Below, piece by piece: positions 43,467 through 53,306 of a stretch of 64,000 nt of DNA. The stretch comes from Salinibacterium sp. TMP30. GTDB lineage: Bacteria; Actinomycetota; Actinomycetes; Actinomycetales; Microbacteriaceae. Position 1 is the first letter of the stretch. Every line of letters starts with the position of its first letter. Position numbers and translations under genes: made by a program. The stretch lies in assembly GCF_038397785.1 (NCBI RefSeq), contig NZ_CP151642.1, positions 248,001-312,000 on the forward strand, read 5' to 3'. The notes below the pieces were generated by a model. It had not been told where the DNA came from and made no database searches. It was given only the letters and a program-made list of their open reading frames with translations.

Positions 43467-43816
43467 ATAACTACGATAACCTCGCGGCAGGAGCTGAGGC
43501 CGGACAACTCGTCCCGAAGCCAGGAACCACCCTCCGGGGGAAGGCCGCGGCCGAAGCAGGACAGCGCGCCGTCATGGAAGCGACAGGCGCTGACACTGTT
43601 GCTGCTGCTACTGGAATCGCACTTGGACGGCCACGCCTAACCGCTGCTGCACCTTCTGGGGTGACTTGGAAAGTCCGCACAACCCCAGACCTCGACCGAG
43701 ACGCACGCAACGCCGCAGCAGCCCAGGGAGTATCTATCTCGCAACTGGTCAGGGATGCCGTTTCTGCCCACGTTTATGACCTCAACCTCAACGAGGTGGT
43801 ACCCAAACACCGCTGA
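43463..43816 (+). CDS. RHH-type antitoxin-like protein
   Basis: Protein of 117 residues. The N-terminal half (NLAAGAEAGQLVPKPGTTLR-GKAAAEAGQRAVMEATGADT to ALGRPRL) and C-terminal ribbon-helix-helix (VTWKVRTTPDLDRDARNAAA, VSISQLVRDAVSAHV) match a common actinobacterial antitoxin layout. It would bind operator DNA and neutralise the upstream toxin-like product, to which it is coupled by an ATGA overlap. Confidence 0.7.
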   Translation: MNNYDNLAAGAEAGQLVPKPGTTLRGKAAAEAGQRAVMEATGADTVAAATGIALGRPRLTAAAPSGVTWKVRTTPDLDRDARNAAAAQGVSISQLVRDAVSAHVYDLNLNEVVPKHR

Positions 43817-44189
43817 TTGTGCGGCGAAAGGCAGCGTGGGGGAGCGAAATCTCAGCGTCGACGAGCTAGAGCTGAATCATTTTGCATCGTAACTAGAAAA
43901 CACTACGAGCACTATGGGTCCACTTCACGGTTAGGTGACAGTTTGACCTGCCCTACTCCTGCAGCAGGCCCGAAAGATAAGGTGATCCAGCTAGCCACGC
44001 GACCGCTGTAACTACTCCGACGAGAAATTCAACTGCGGCGAAACTCACGACACTGGCCAGACTCGCGAAGCCTGACTGGCAAGACTCGCGCCGAGTACCC
44101 CGGCGGCGATGGTGCACAAACTGAAGAGGTTGACCGGAATCGATCGTTCATAGTGTGCCCCTATCCGCCGCGAGCAACAGCGACTGTAG
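43817..44189. other. Intergenic stretch with possible membrane-protein remnant on minus strand
   Basis: No intact gene. On the minus strand a hydrophobic reading (IPVNLFSLCTIAAGVLGASL, then in another frame VVSFAAVEFLVGVVTAVAWL) suggests a decayed small membrane protein with a frameshift around 44050. Evidence is composition only. Confidence 0.3.
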
Positions 44190-44951
44190 GCTCCCGGCAT
44201 TACCAATCCGAACCCTGGAAGTAAGCCGGGCTCCCGCCACACGCCGACGAACGCACCGGTCGAGTCCAGCGATGACGGACAGTTCCGCCATGACGGCTAC
44301 TGGAACTCGTTTCAATTCGACCCTCCTCTGACACACGGGGACGCCCTCGTCCTGGTTGCGCGAGCAGAGGAGCTTGGTTACCGGCTGCTGTTTCGGCGAG
44401 CCGACTATTCACTCGAACAGGTGCAGGCTCAACTCGTTGACGAGGGCCCGAGCGCGTTCCTGGATCTGACGTGGCTCCAAGAAGATATCTCCCCGAAGGA
44501 ACCGCCACCGACAGCAGAGCAGCGTATGGCTGACCGGCTACAGAAGCTCGCACCCATCACAGATTTGGTCATCACTGATCCGTTTCTATTCACAAAGTCC
44601 CGGAGCAGAGACCGCTGGGCGTATGCGGCGTCGGTAGGCAGCATGATTGCGCCTGCGCTAGCGAGGGGCCTGCACATCACTGCAATAGTGAAGCCGTCAG
44701 AGAATGACGCGAAGGTGAGAGCCGCGGTTGAAGCGGTGCTGTATGGTCGCGGCCAAGAGCTGACAATCTCAGTGGTCGAATCCGAGGACTTCCACGATCG
44801 CTTCTGGATCGCAGACCGCGCACGAGGTCTTGTCATCGGGACCTCGCTCAACAAGATCGGCCGCCGAATCTTCTTTGTCGACGAACTCAGCGAGGCGGAC
44901 GTGGCCGCGGTGCTGGACGAGGTCGATCTGATTCTTAAACCACAGTCCTAG
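44190..44951 (+). pseudogene. PLD-like (MIT_C-type) domain protein lacking a normal start
   Basis: The frame is open from 44190 after a TAG, but the first ATG, GTG or TTG is GTG at 44421; clearly protein-like sequence lies before it (FRHDGYWNSFQFDPPLTHGD, ALVLVARAEELGYRLLFRRA). The C-terminal 100 residues resemble the PLD-like domain attached to MIT or defence proteins: DLVITDPFLFT, VVESEDFHDRFWIADRARGL, VIGTSLNKIGRRIFFV. A truncated 5' end or a rare start such as ATT is possible. It lies at the edge of the kinase-helicase cluster. Confidence 0.5.
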
Positions 44952-45112
44952 GGCGAGCAGCCGCAATCGTTCACTTTCGAGCACATCTGGGTACCTACAA
45001 ACCACTTTGCTCAACCGTTCACACTCGACTGTGTGCCAATGAGGCAGAAAGGGTTGACCACCATAATTACGGAGCGATACGGGGCGCGCGATTGAAAACT
45101 GTATTGAGGTAG

Positions 45113-45574
45113 TTGGCCGGGTCAGTTCTTGGTGGCCTCGGAACGGTGTTGCTCACGATCTCAGTCGAGCAACTTCTTGATCCCGCGACGATCCAAGATC
45201 TCCTTGTCCGCGCGAGGGTAGCTGCCTTCGCCGGTGTGTTGCTGCTCGGCGCCGGAGTGATTCTCGCGGGGATCGCAGCCGCGGTCTCGGACGCTCGCGA
45301 CCGATGGAAGATTGTGTGGCCGGCGATGGTCATGATTACGGCTCCGGTCGGGGTAGCTTTTTCCTTGGCCCTCTCTCTTGTGATTGCGGCCCTCGTCGCC
45401 ATGGCCTTCGGAACGGAGTCCGGATGGGTCGTCGGGCCAGCCGGCGCCCTGCTCGTCTTAGCGGGGTACGTGCTCACCCGGGAGCTCTGGTACAAAGTCA
45501 AAGCTCGGCTCATGGAGGCCATCCGATCTCGCTGTGGCGTGGCCGGCGGAATCGTGGAGACTGATGAGCCCTGA
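45113..45574 (+). CDS. Small integral membrane protein
   Basis: Protein of 153 residues with four predicted membrane segments (SVLGGLGTVLLTISVEQLL; AAFAGVLLLGAGVILAGIAA; IVWPAMVMITAPVGVAFSLA; WVVGPAGALLVLAGYVLT) and a basic C-terminal tail. The start is TTG at 45113, as a stop lies just upstream. No family recognised. A 53-codon frame (45564-45725, MSPEWLNRGDGPRHPELAGR) overlaps its end and might be a coupled small gene. Confidence 0.55.
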   Translation: MAGSVLGGLGTVLLTISVEQLLDPATIQDLLVRARVAAFAGVLLLGAGVILAGIAAAVSDARDRWKIVWPAMVMITAPVGVAFSLALSLVIAALVAMAFGTESGWVVGPAGALLVLAGYVLTRELWYKVKARLMEAIRSRCGVAGGIVETDEP

Positions 45575-45999
45575 GTGGCTGAACCGAGGCGACGGACCTC
45601 GCCATCCCGAGCTCGCGGGGCGGCTCCCTTACGAGGGCGTGAGCGATGTGCAGGTATCGCCGCGGTGCGCTCAGCTCTCCTGCCGGGAACGATCGTTTCA
45701 GTGGGGCAGGTCAAGTGCTGACTGAGAGGCGTCGTTAGCGCAAATTCACTATGGCTTTGTCGGGCTCAATCAACTGAGCGCTCGGGTGAGAAGGCCTGCG
45801 CGGCCCAATGTTGGACCCAATTTGGCCAATGGAATCCCAGGAACCCCTTTTCGGCGTCACCCATGAGTTCTCGACCAGCTGCCACCCCAGCAGCGTGATT
45901 CTTATCGCGCCTAGACCAGTCAATTTAATGGTTTAATAAAGACCAACCAATTACGTGTTATCATTGTCTCATGGACAACCATTGCGAAGGGGTGGTGAC
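45575..45999 (+). promoter_or_regulatory. Upstream region of the kinase gene
   Basis: No clear gene, apart from the possible 53-codon frame to 45725. AT-rich DNA at 45921-45965 (AATTTAATGGTTTAATAAAG, TATCAT at 45959-45964) probably holds the kinase promoter, in contrast to the GC-rich surroundings. Confidence 0.4.
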
Positions 46000-47547
46000 A
46001 TGAGGCTCGGTGGACTTGCAGAGGTAGCGGCGGAGCTCGGGGTCACCACGCAGCGCATAGCAGTGCTGCGTCAGCGTGCAGACTTCCCCGATCCTGCGGG
46101 TGAGATTGCGCAGGGCCCCATCTGGGACCTCGACGTCGTGCGTGCATGGAACGGTTCGGGGCTTCGTCAGAAGACTGCGGGACGACCCAAGGCTGACGTC
46201 ACCACACGGACGCTTGGCGGCCGATTTATACTTGAAATCCCACCGATCGGCAGTGGTGGTTTCGCCGATGTTTACCGCGCAACAGACCGGAAGACTGGCG
46301 ACCTGGTAGCTGTGAAGGTCCTCCGCGATACGGCCTCGGTCGATCCGGAGGTTATCAGCCGGTTCACTCGCGAGCTCCGGCTCCTCGAAGGACTCAAACA
46401 CCCGAACGTTATCTCGGTCGTCGCACAGGGAGAAACCGATGGCCGGGACGTCTGGTACGCGATGCCGCTGGCGCAAGGCAGCTTGGCCGACTTTGTCGAC
46501 AAGATCGGCGGCAGTTCGCCCCTGGTCGTCGATATCATGCGGCAGGTGTGCGCGGGACTGACCTACATCCACAGCAACGGAGTATCCCACCGCGATCTGA
46601 AACCGGCCAACGTGCTTCGGTTAGAGAGTGGCGAGTGGGCTGTATCCGACTTCGGCCTCGCAGTCGAAGTCGAGCGAGGCACGACTCCTCTGACCTCGAC
46701 GCTCCGCGCCGGCATGGGGTCATGGGTCTACGCAGCTCCCGAGCAGTGGGCACGAGCACGAAGCGCGGATCACCGATCGGACATCTACAGCCTGGGAAAG
46801 ATTCTCCAGGAGCTGGTCACGCAGGAATACCCCGTGAATACCGAGATGCCGGCGAGCCCAATGCGACCAGTTGTCGAACGCGCAACCGCGAACAGCCCCG
46901 CTGGCCGATATGCCACCGTCGAAGAGCTCCTTGACGCACTCGAGCGTGCCCTCGGCACTCACGAAGAGCATGAGAACTGGGAAACCCGCGAACAGGCAAC
47001 TGAACGGCTTCGGGACAGGATGCTGAGCCCCTCCAGGACACCATCCGACCTCATCGAGGTACTGGACTGGGCGGTCGCTCTCGACGAGACCGACGAAGAA
47101 GACATGAAGGCGCTCAGCCGGGTGCTGCCCTGGTGCACCTCCTCGTCTATCGAGTTCCTTTGGAAACGAGACCGCGGCGCCTTCCGTCGAATCTTCGAAC
47201 GCTTCACCGACTACACGAAGCGCAGCGGATTCTCTTTCGAATACTGCGACGTGCTGGCCAACTTCATGCGTCGAGCTGTCGACGAGACCGCCGACTCCAG
47301 CATTATGCGTATGGCCGTCAGTGCCTTGGCGGAGCTGGGCCCCGACCACAACCGTTGGCATGTCCGAGATGTCCTCGTCTCTGTCTTGCAGGACATCAAG
47401 TCAGAGGAGGTGTCGATGGCCGCGATCGAGGGTCTTCGTTCCGTAAGGCGTGGCCAAGTGGTGTGGTCTATCACGGACTTCACCGTCCGCACCCTGCCTC
47501 CAGCCATCCGTACCGGTATCAGCGACTGGATCAGCGAGGCCGGTTGA
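46000..47547 (+). CDS. Ser/Thr protein kinase with N-terminal HTH-like domain
   Basis: Protein of 515 residues from ATG 46000 (GAAGGGG upstream). Residues 1-55 look like a MerR/HTH-type DNA-binding unit (LGGLAEVAAELGVTTQRIAV, then IWDLDVVRAW). The kinase domain has the glycine loop GSGGFADVY at 84-92, Lys106, HRDLKPANV at 197-205 and DFG at 217-219, so it should be active. The last 170 residues are helical and may be repeat-like (ALAELG..., AAIEGLRSV). No membrane or PASTA region. It leads a group of genes (63-residue protein, helicase, zinc-ribbon, restriction enzyme) that may form a defence system. Confidence 0.88.
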   Translation: MRLGGLAEVAAELGVTTQRIAVLRQRADFPDPAGEIAQGPIWDLDVVRAWNGSGLRQKTAGRPKADVTTRTLGGRFILEIPPIGSGGFADVYRATDRKTGDLVAVKVLRDTASVDPEVISRFTRELRLLEGLKHPNVISVVAQGETDGRDVWYAMPLAQGSLADFVDKIGGSSPLVVDIMRQVCAGLTYIHSNGVSHRDLKPANVLRLESGEWAVSDFGLAVEVERGTTPLTSTLRAGMGSWVYAAPEQWARARSADHRSDIYSLGKILQELVTQEYPVNTEMPASPMRPVVERATANSPAGRYATVEELLDALERALGTHEEHENWETREQATERLRDRMLSPSRTPSDLIEVLDWAVALDETDEEDMKALSRVLPWCTSSSIEFLWKRDRGAFRRIFERFTDYTKRSGFSFEYCDVLANFMRRAVDETADSSIMRMAVSALAELGPDHNRWHVRDVLVSVLQDIKSEEVSMAAIEGLRSVRRGQVVWSITDFTVRTLPPAIRTGISDWISEAG

Positions 47548-47584
47548 TGGCCTCGAAGAACACAAACCGAAGGGAGGTGATCAC

Positions 47585-47776
47585 ATGACCAGAGGAAGAA
47601 AAGCTCCCGCAGGAGCTCGGGCGCGGAGCGCCGTCTCGCGGCGCTTCGTGAAGCTGAGCTACGCGAAGCGCAACCCGAGAACGACCATCGTCCACAAGAA
47701 GAAGAGCTGCGTGGCTGAGCCTTCACGTGGAACCGGGGCGGGATCGTCATCGCAGGAGGTCCCGCCCCCAGCATAG
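47585..47776 (+). CDS. 63-residue basic protein
   Basis: Starts at ATG 47585 with a near-perfect ribosome site AGGGAGGTGA at 47571-47580. Product MTRGRKAPAGARARSAVSRR is strongly basic, then VKLSYAKRNPRTTIVHKKKS with one Cys. A 13-codon frame (47547-47588, MASKNTNRREVIT) overlaps the kinase stop and this start, which may couple translation. Function unknown; nucleic acid binding is plausible. Confidence 0.5.
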   Translation: MTRGRKAPAGARARSAVSRRFVKLSYAKRNPRTTIVHKKKSCVAEPSRGTGAGSSSQEVPPPA

Positions 47777-47800
47777 ACACACAACCAGCGTCATCAATGT

Positions 47801-49597
47801 TTGGAGCACACCATCAAGACCGACCACTACGCCGAGACGACCCCGTTCGTCGCAGCCAACCCCGACCTCCGCGACCCACAAGTCGATGCTTTCGAGGCCG
47901 TCGCCCAGCACGACTTCGAGGCACCCGACGGCAGGGAAGTCTCCGTCGTCCTCCCCGTCGGATGCGGAAAGTCGGGCCTCCTCGCCTTGGCGCCCTTCGC
48001 AGTGAGATCGAAGCGGACTCTGCTCGTCGCGCCGAACCTAAAGATCGCGAAGCAGCTCCTCACTGACCTCACCCCAAGCGACCCCAAGTACTTCTATCTC
48101 AAACGCAACGTGCTGTCCGACGCGCCCTTCCCGGAACCCGCGGAAATCCGGGGAAGCTCGAGCAACGTCAGCGATCTCCACGAAGCGGACATCGTCGTCA
48201 CCAACATCCAGCAGCTCCAACGCGAAAACAACAAGTGGCTCGCAGATCTCCCCGGCGACTTCTTCGACCTCATCCAGTTCGACGAAGGCCACCACAACGT
48301 TGCCGAGAGCTGGGACGTACTTCGCCGGAAGTTCCCTGCCGCGCGCATCCTGAACGTCAGTGCCACCCCATCCCGCGCTGACGGCAAGATTATGACGGGC
48401 GAGGTCATCTACAGCTACCCCATCTCTCAGGCCGTGAAGAAGGGCTACGTCAAGCGGATCAACGGGTACCGACTCAACCCGACCACCCTGCACTACGTAC
48501 GCCACGAAGGAGCCGAGGAAATCGAAGTCACTCTCGACGAGGTGCGACGCCTCGGCGAGGAAGACGCAGGATTCCGGCGCAGCATCGTCAGCTCGGAAGC
48601 AACGCTGACCACGATCGCAGAAGCATCTATTCGGAAACTTCGTGAACTTCGTGAGAGCACCCAGCAGCCACGGCTCAAGATCATCGCGTCGGCACTCAAC
48701 ATGGAGCACTGCAAGCAGGTGGTCGCCAAGTACCGCGAGCTTGGTCTGCGCGCAGACTTCGTTCACAGCCAGCTCGCCGGGAAGGCGAACGATCGAATCC
48801 ACGAAAAGCTCGACAATCACGAGCTCGATGTCATCGTCCAGGTTCGAATGCTCGGCGAGGGCTTTGATCACCCGTATCTCAGCGTGGCGGCAGTGTTCAG
48901 CATCTTCAGCAACCTCGGCCCGTTCATGCAGTTCGTCGGCCGAATCATGCGCACGATTCCTGGGGTGGAACCGTTCGACCCGGTGAACGAGGGCGTCGTG
49001 GTCTTCCACGTCGGCGGCAACATCACAGGTGTCTGGACCGACTTCCAACAGTTCGCTGAGGCCGACCAAGAATTCTTCGCCAACCTCATCGATGAAGATC
49101 TCATCGAGTCCGCGCCGACCTCCGAACTTGGTACCGGTGGAGCCCGCGAGAGCAGCCCGCTGCCGACCATCACCTCTCAGGAGGAGGTGCTTCTCGAGAA
49201 CCTCGTTCTCCTTCAGGCCGACCCTAAGGTGGCCGAGGCCCTCGCGATCTTGAAAGAGGCGGGCGTCAGCACAGGGGAACAGTTCGACCGACTGCAGCGG
49301 ATCGTGCCGACGAAGCAGGCCTCGAGGAAAGCCAAACGCGCTCTCCTCGACGAGCTCGTCAAGACCGCGGTGGGCAAGTTTTTCGCGAAGCACGGCTTGA
49401 AGCATGCGGGACGGGACCTCGACAAGACGCGGGAAAACTTCCAGGTCGTGAAGTCAGCCATCGACTTTCAGATCAAGTCGACCGTCCCCAGTGGCGCCAC
49501 CACGCGAAGCGAGTACACCACCGCGGATCTGGATCACCTCATCAAAGAGTTGCCCCAGCTCGTGGAGACCGTTGAAAAGGATCTCCGTCGTGGGTAG
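47801..49597 (+). CDS. SF2 DEAD/DEAH-type helicase
   Basis: Protein of 598 residues. Motif I is VLPVGCGKSG near residue 55, motif Ia LLVAPNL, motif II FDEGHHN, motif III VSATPSRADG, and motifs V-VI DVIVQVRMLGEGFDHP and QFVGRIMRT. These match the DNA translocases of restriction and related systems. No nuclease domain is evident at either end; the last 150 residues are helical. The start is TTG at 47801; the ATG at 47797 is out of frame. It overlaps the small gene at 49590 and lies between the kinase and the restriction enzyme gene. Confidence 0.88.
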   Translation: MEHTIKTDHYAETTPFVAANPDLRDPQVDAFEAVAQHDFEAPDGREVSVVLPVGCGKSGLLALAPFAVRSKRTLLVAPNLKIAKQLLTDLTPSDPKYFYLKRNVLSDAPFPEPAEIRGSSSNVSDLHEADIVVTNIQQLQRENNKWLADLPGDFFDLIQFDEGHHNVAESWDVLRRKFPAARILNVSATPSRADGKIMTGEVIYSYPISQAVKKGYVKRINGYRLNPTTLHYVRHEGAEEIEVTLDEVRRLGEEDAGFRRSIVSSEATLTTIAEASIRKLRELRESTQQPRLKIIASALNMEHCKQVVAKYRELGLRADFVHSQLAGKANDRIHEKLDNHELDVIVQVRMLGEGFDHPYLSVAAVFSIFSNLGPFMQFVGRIMRTIPGVEPFDPVNEGVVVFHVGGNITGVWTDFQQFAEADQEFFANLIDEDLIESAPTSELGTGGARESSPLPTITSQEEVLLENLVLLQADPKVAEALAILKEAGVSTGEQFDRLQRIVPTKQASRKAKRALLDELVKTAVGKFFAKHGLKHAGRDLDKTRENFQVVKSAIDFQIKSTVPSGATTRSEYTTADLDHLIKELPQLVETVEKDLRRG

Positions 49598-49820
49598 TCA
49601 GCGATCACTGCTCCGCTCCGTGAGTGCCGGAACTGCGAAACGCAAGCACTCTTGCAAGGGCAACAAAGCTCATGCCATCGTCAAGGATGATCGGATCCTC
49701 ATCGTCAAGATCGACCGAGACGACTTCCACTACTGCCTGGACTGCGCAACGAAGTTCATCGCAACGGCCCGGACGAAGCTGACCACACTGGAGGACGAAC
49801 TCTTCGGTACGGCCACGTAG
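49590..49820 (+). CDS. Small zinc-ribbon-like protein
   Basis: Product of 76 residues from GTG 49590, overlapping the helicase stop by eight bases. KHSCKGNKAH and HYCLDCATKF give a possible C..H..C..C metal site, with a central strand region IVKDDRILIVKIDRDDF. It may serve the helicase. No family recognised. Confidence 0.55.
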   Translation: MGSQRSLLRSVSAGTAKRKHSCKGNKAHAIVKDDRILIVKIDRDDFHYCLDCATKFIATARTKLTTLEDELFGTAT

Positions 49821-49932
49821 AGAAAAGGTGCGCCGACTGTCACCGGGGTCAGCTGGGTCGATCAACAGCGCACTGCAACGTTGCAGCGCTGACGCAGCCT
49901 CGCCCCGCTGGTTCGACGATCACGATGTCGAG

Positions 49933-50346
49933 TCAGCGGGCAGGCTGATCCTCCCACGGAATTTCGAACGGCATATCGGCCGCAGAGCCGCCCGAGCGAA
50001 TGTGTGAGGCGAGTCGTTCTGACTCCGGTGACCAGCCGGGCATGACGAAGGCCACGCCGTCTTGCCAGCCGGTGTTCGCATCGTCGAAGTAGTAGGTGAT
50101 CTCGATACGCCCGTTGAGCATTTCGATCACGAGAGTCTGGTCTTCCGGATGAGTGCCGAAAACCTTGCCGGCGATTGGAGTCGGTAGAAGTCCCTCAGCT
50201 GCGAACTGCTGGAAGGTTGGATCGAAGATCATCGAGAGATGCTTGCTGGTCACGATCATGTGGGTCAGCGTGTCCAACTGCTGTGCTTGGCGATCGAGCT
50301 TCGCCGTCTTGTTGGCTGCGCGTGCGCTCTTACCCACGTTGGACAT
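49933..50346 (-). CDS. Hypothetical protein in defence-like cluster
   Basis: Protein of 137 residues with an N-terminal helix (SARAANKTAKLDRQAQQLDT) and a strand-rich C-terminal part (HPEDQTLVIEMLNGRIEITY, DGVAFVMPGW). No family recognised, no signal peptide. It is the only minus-strand gene within the kinase-helicase-methyltransferase group, so it may be independent. Confidence 0.5.
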   Translation of the reverse strand: MSNVGKSARAANKTAKLDRQAQQLDTLTHMIVTSKHLSMIFDPTFQQFAAEGLLPTPIAGKVFGTHPEDQTLVIEMLNGRIEITYYFDDANTGWQDGVAFVMPGWSPESERLASHIRSGGSAADMPFEIPWEDQPAR

Positions 50347-50583
50347 CCTGCCGGTGAGCTGAGGTAGCAGGCATTGTCCTGGAGCTCGTCGCGTCGTGTG
50401 GAGTTCGAGTGTGGGGTCAGCCGTTAGACGATTGATAGCCGAGGCTCCTGTCTATGTTCAGTGATGAGGAGCGAATTACCCTAAAAGGTGGTGAGCCCCA
50501 AAATACTTCAAACACATTCCAAGATCGTCTTACCGTCGAAAGTCTCGAGGTCGCCGTAGACTGGCGTGCAACTGGCCTGATCA

Positions 50584-53254
50584 ATGACGGGTCGGCGCTT
50601 CATCGAAAGGACCCTTGCTCGCGTGTCGACAGCCACCCCAGCTCCCCAGGCCGCCCCTCCGGTCGCACTTCTTACCTGTCCCATCCGCGGCAAGCTCAGC
50701 GCCGCGGCTCTCGCCACGGACGGCTTGACCCCGACCGAAGAAGCGCGACGGATCGACTTCATCAGGTACCTGCTCAAGCGGGGATATCCGGCAGCGAACA
50801 TCGCCGTCGAAACCGTGGTGATCAAATCTCTCGGGGAAAGCGGTCGCAACAAGCTCCGAGCCGATGTGATCGTCTACGACCAGCCGGCGATCAACCTCTC
50901 GTCGTCGGCAATCGCCGAGCGGCTCGAGCACGTCGTCCTCGTTGCCGAGATCAAACGTGAGTCCGCCAAACAGGCGTCGGGCATCAACAACCAGCTCATC
51001 CCCGCGATGCAGGTGATGCCGTCGACCACGGTTCTTGGAGCGTACTGGGACGACACCTCGCAGATCCTTCTGCACAAGTCCGTTGTGCGCGAGAACGGTC
51101 AAGAGAGCGTTCGCATCGGCCAGGATTCCCTGGCCAATCTCCCGGCCTTCGGGCAGAAGTACAAGAGCAAGCCGATCACCCTCTCGACTCTCGTGCCTGC
51201 TGAGAACCTCGTGGCGACCTTGCAGGCGATCGCGAACGTTCTCCGGAGCAATGGCGTCAACGACGAGCAGCTCCGCTACAAGGAGACCGTCAAGCTCTTG
51301 CTGGCTCGCTACGTCGACGAAAAAGCTGCGAAGTCGAAGTCGCCGCAGGTCCTCGACCTCCAAGTGTTCGAGGGAGCCGACCCGAGCTTCATGACTCGCG
51401 TGCAGGCGATCTACAAGCAGGCCGCGACTCGCTACGACCGCGCGAAGTCACTTTTCAAGAACGGCGTGGGCTCAGAACTCGACGAGGACGCGCTCCGAGG
51501 CTGCGTGCGAGCCATCCAGGGCATCGACCTAAGCTCCGCGTCCAACGACGTTATGCAGCAGGTCTTCATGTCGTTCGTGCCCGCAGTGTTCAAGAGCTCG
51601 CTCGACCAGTACTTCACGCCGATCACGCTGATTGACTCCATGGTCGATATGGTCAAGATCACGGCCAACGACAAGATCGCCGACCCTGCGATGGGCACCG
51701 CGGACTTCCTCAGCGCGGCGATGAGCTATCGGGTAGGGCAGGGCGACGACGACGCCTTCCAGCGCGTCTACGGAGTCGACAAGGACTCCCAGGCCTACGA
51801 GCTGGCAATCATCAACATGATCCTGAATCGCGACGGTCAGGCGAACCTTGTCCGCGAAGACTCGATCGAGAACCACACTCGCTGGGCGGAGAGCATGAAC
51901 GTCGTGCTGTGCAACCCGCCGTTCGGGGCGAGGACAGTCGAAGACCGCCAGTCCGTCCTCAAGAATTACGACCTCGGACACCAGTGGGAACTCGACGCCG
52001 GCGGCCAATGGAAGATCACCGATAAAATCCTACCTAAGCAGCAGCTCGGGCTCCTCTTTATCGAGCGCTGCTACAAGCTCCTCGCAGACGGCGGTCGTCT
52101 CGCGATCATCCTCCCGGAGGGCTATCTCTGCACCGCCAGCTACGGGTACGTGCGGGAATGGATCCTGTCGCACTTCCAGATCATGTGCCTCGTCGAACTC
52201 CCACGTCGGATCTTCCTGAAGTCCGATGCCGACCTCCGCTCCAACATCCTCGTCGCCAGAAAGCTCGACACGGTCGGGCGGCCTGCGGTCACTTACCCGA
52301 TTCACACGGACCTCGTTCGAAAGGTCGGCTACAAGCTCGGCAAGGCCTTCTCGCCGGTTCCATCGAGGGACCCCGAAACCGGGCTCGAGCGGCGCGACGG
52401 CGACAACGAGTTGGTGCTGGACACGGACTTCCGGCGAGTTCGCTCCGGCTTCGACGCGTTCATGGCCGAGAGCAACAACGCGACGACGATGCCCGACGAT
52501 TGGCCGGGCGCAATATCTGACGACATCTTCAACACCAAACTGCTCGACATGAAGCCACGCCGACTCTCCGTGAACGCGATTGCCAACGTGCGCAAGGTGC
52601 AGGGTGGCGATCACGTAAGGCTCGGCGACATCGCCGAGGTCATCGATGGCGACCCTGCGATGGTCAACATGCTCGATTCGCCGGCATCGCTCTACCGTCT
52701 CATTGAGGGTGAGGACATCCGAGCCGTCGAGGGAATCGTCACTCCCAAAGAGCCCCAGCGCGCATGGCTCATCGCCGACCGAAAGTCGGCGAAGGTCTAC
52801 AAGCTCCAAAAAAGCGACATCATCGTCGGCCTGGTCCGGCCTGGTCCGGCCTGAGCGCCGGAACGTCGGGCTCTTGATGTCCACCGGCGACGACATGGTT
52901 GGCTCGCCCGACGGCGTTGCAGTCGTTCGCCCAAGGGACGCGACACAGTACCCCGTGGGTTGGCTCTTTGCAGCGCTCCGGAGCGAGGCTGCGCGTCTGC
53001 AGCTTTGGACCGAGAGCGGCGGGACAAGCTACGGCAAGCTCTCGAAGGATCACATCCGGAACGTGATCCTGCCCAAGCCAACGGCGAACGAGATCAAGGC
53101 GATCGCAGAGCAGGTAGATACCTGGGCCACGAGCGTCGGCGAGTCCCTGACAGTGTGGGAGGGTATCGGTGCGCCTGAAGATCGACGACCGATCCGCAAT
53201 AGCGCGATCATCGGCCTCGACGCGGACGAGTCCGACTCCGAGGACGCGGATTAG
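50584..53254 (+). pseudogene. Single-chain type IIG-like restriction-modification enzyme, frameshifted by a 10-bp duplication
   Basis: Restored length is about 886 residues. An HsdR_N-type nuclease lies at residues 50-160 (Asp94 and EIK at 122-124), then a methyltransferase with DPAMGTADF at 368-376 and NPPF at 444-447, then a recognition domain. CTGGTCCGGC is present twice at 52831-52850; the second copy shifts the frame to TGA at 52852. Without it the sequence continues GLVRPERRNVGLLMSTGDDM into the second half of the recognition domain to 53254. As written, the product lacks its last 130 residues. Reversible slippage (phase variation) is conceivable. Confidence 0.85.
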
Positions 53255-53306
53255 CCGATCCGGCGCCTGCAGGCTTGACAGATAGTCATCGGACCGCCGG
53301 CGAGCG

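Noticed and set aside
48038-49405. Long minus-strand open frame of 455 codons
   Set aside because: It lies entirely antisense to a helicase with all SF2 motifs; GC-rich codon use creates long antisense frames, and its translation shows no family features.
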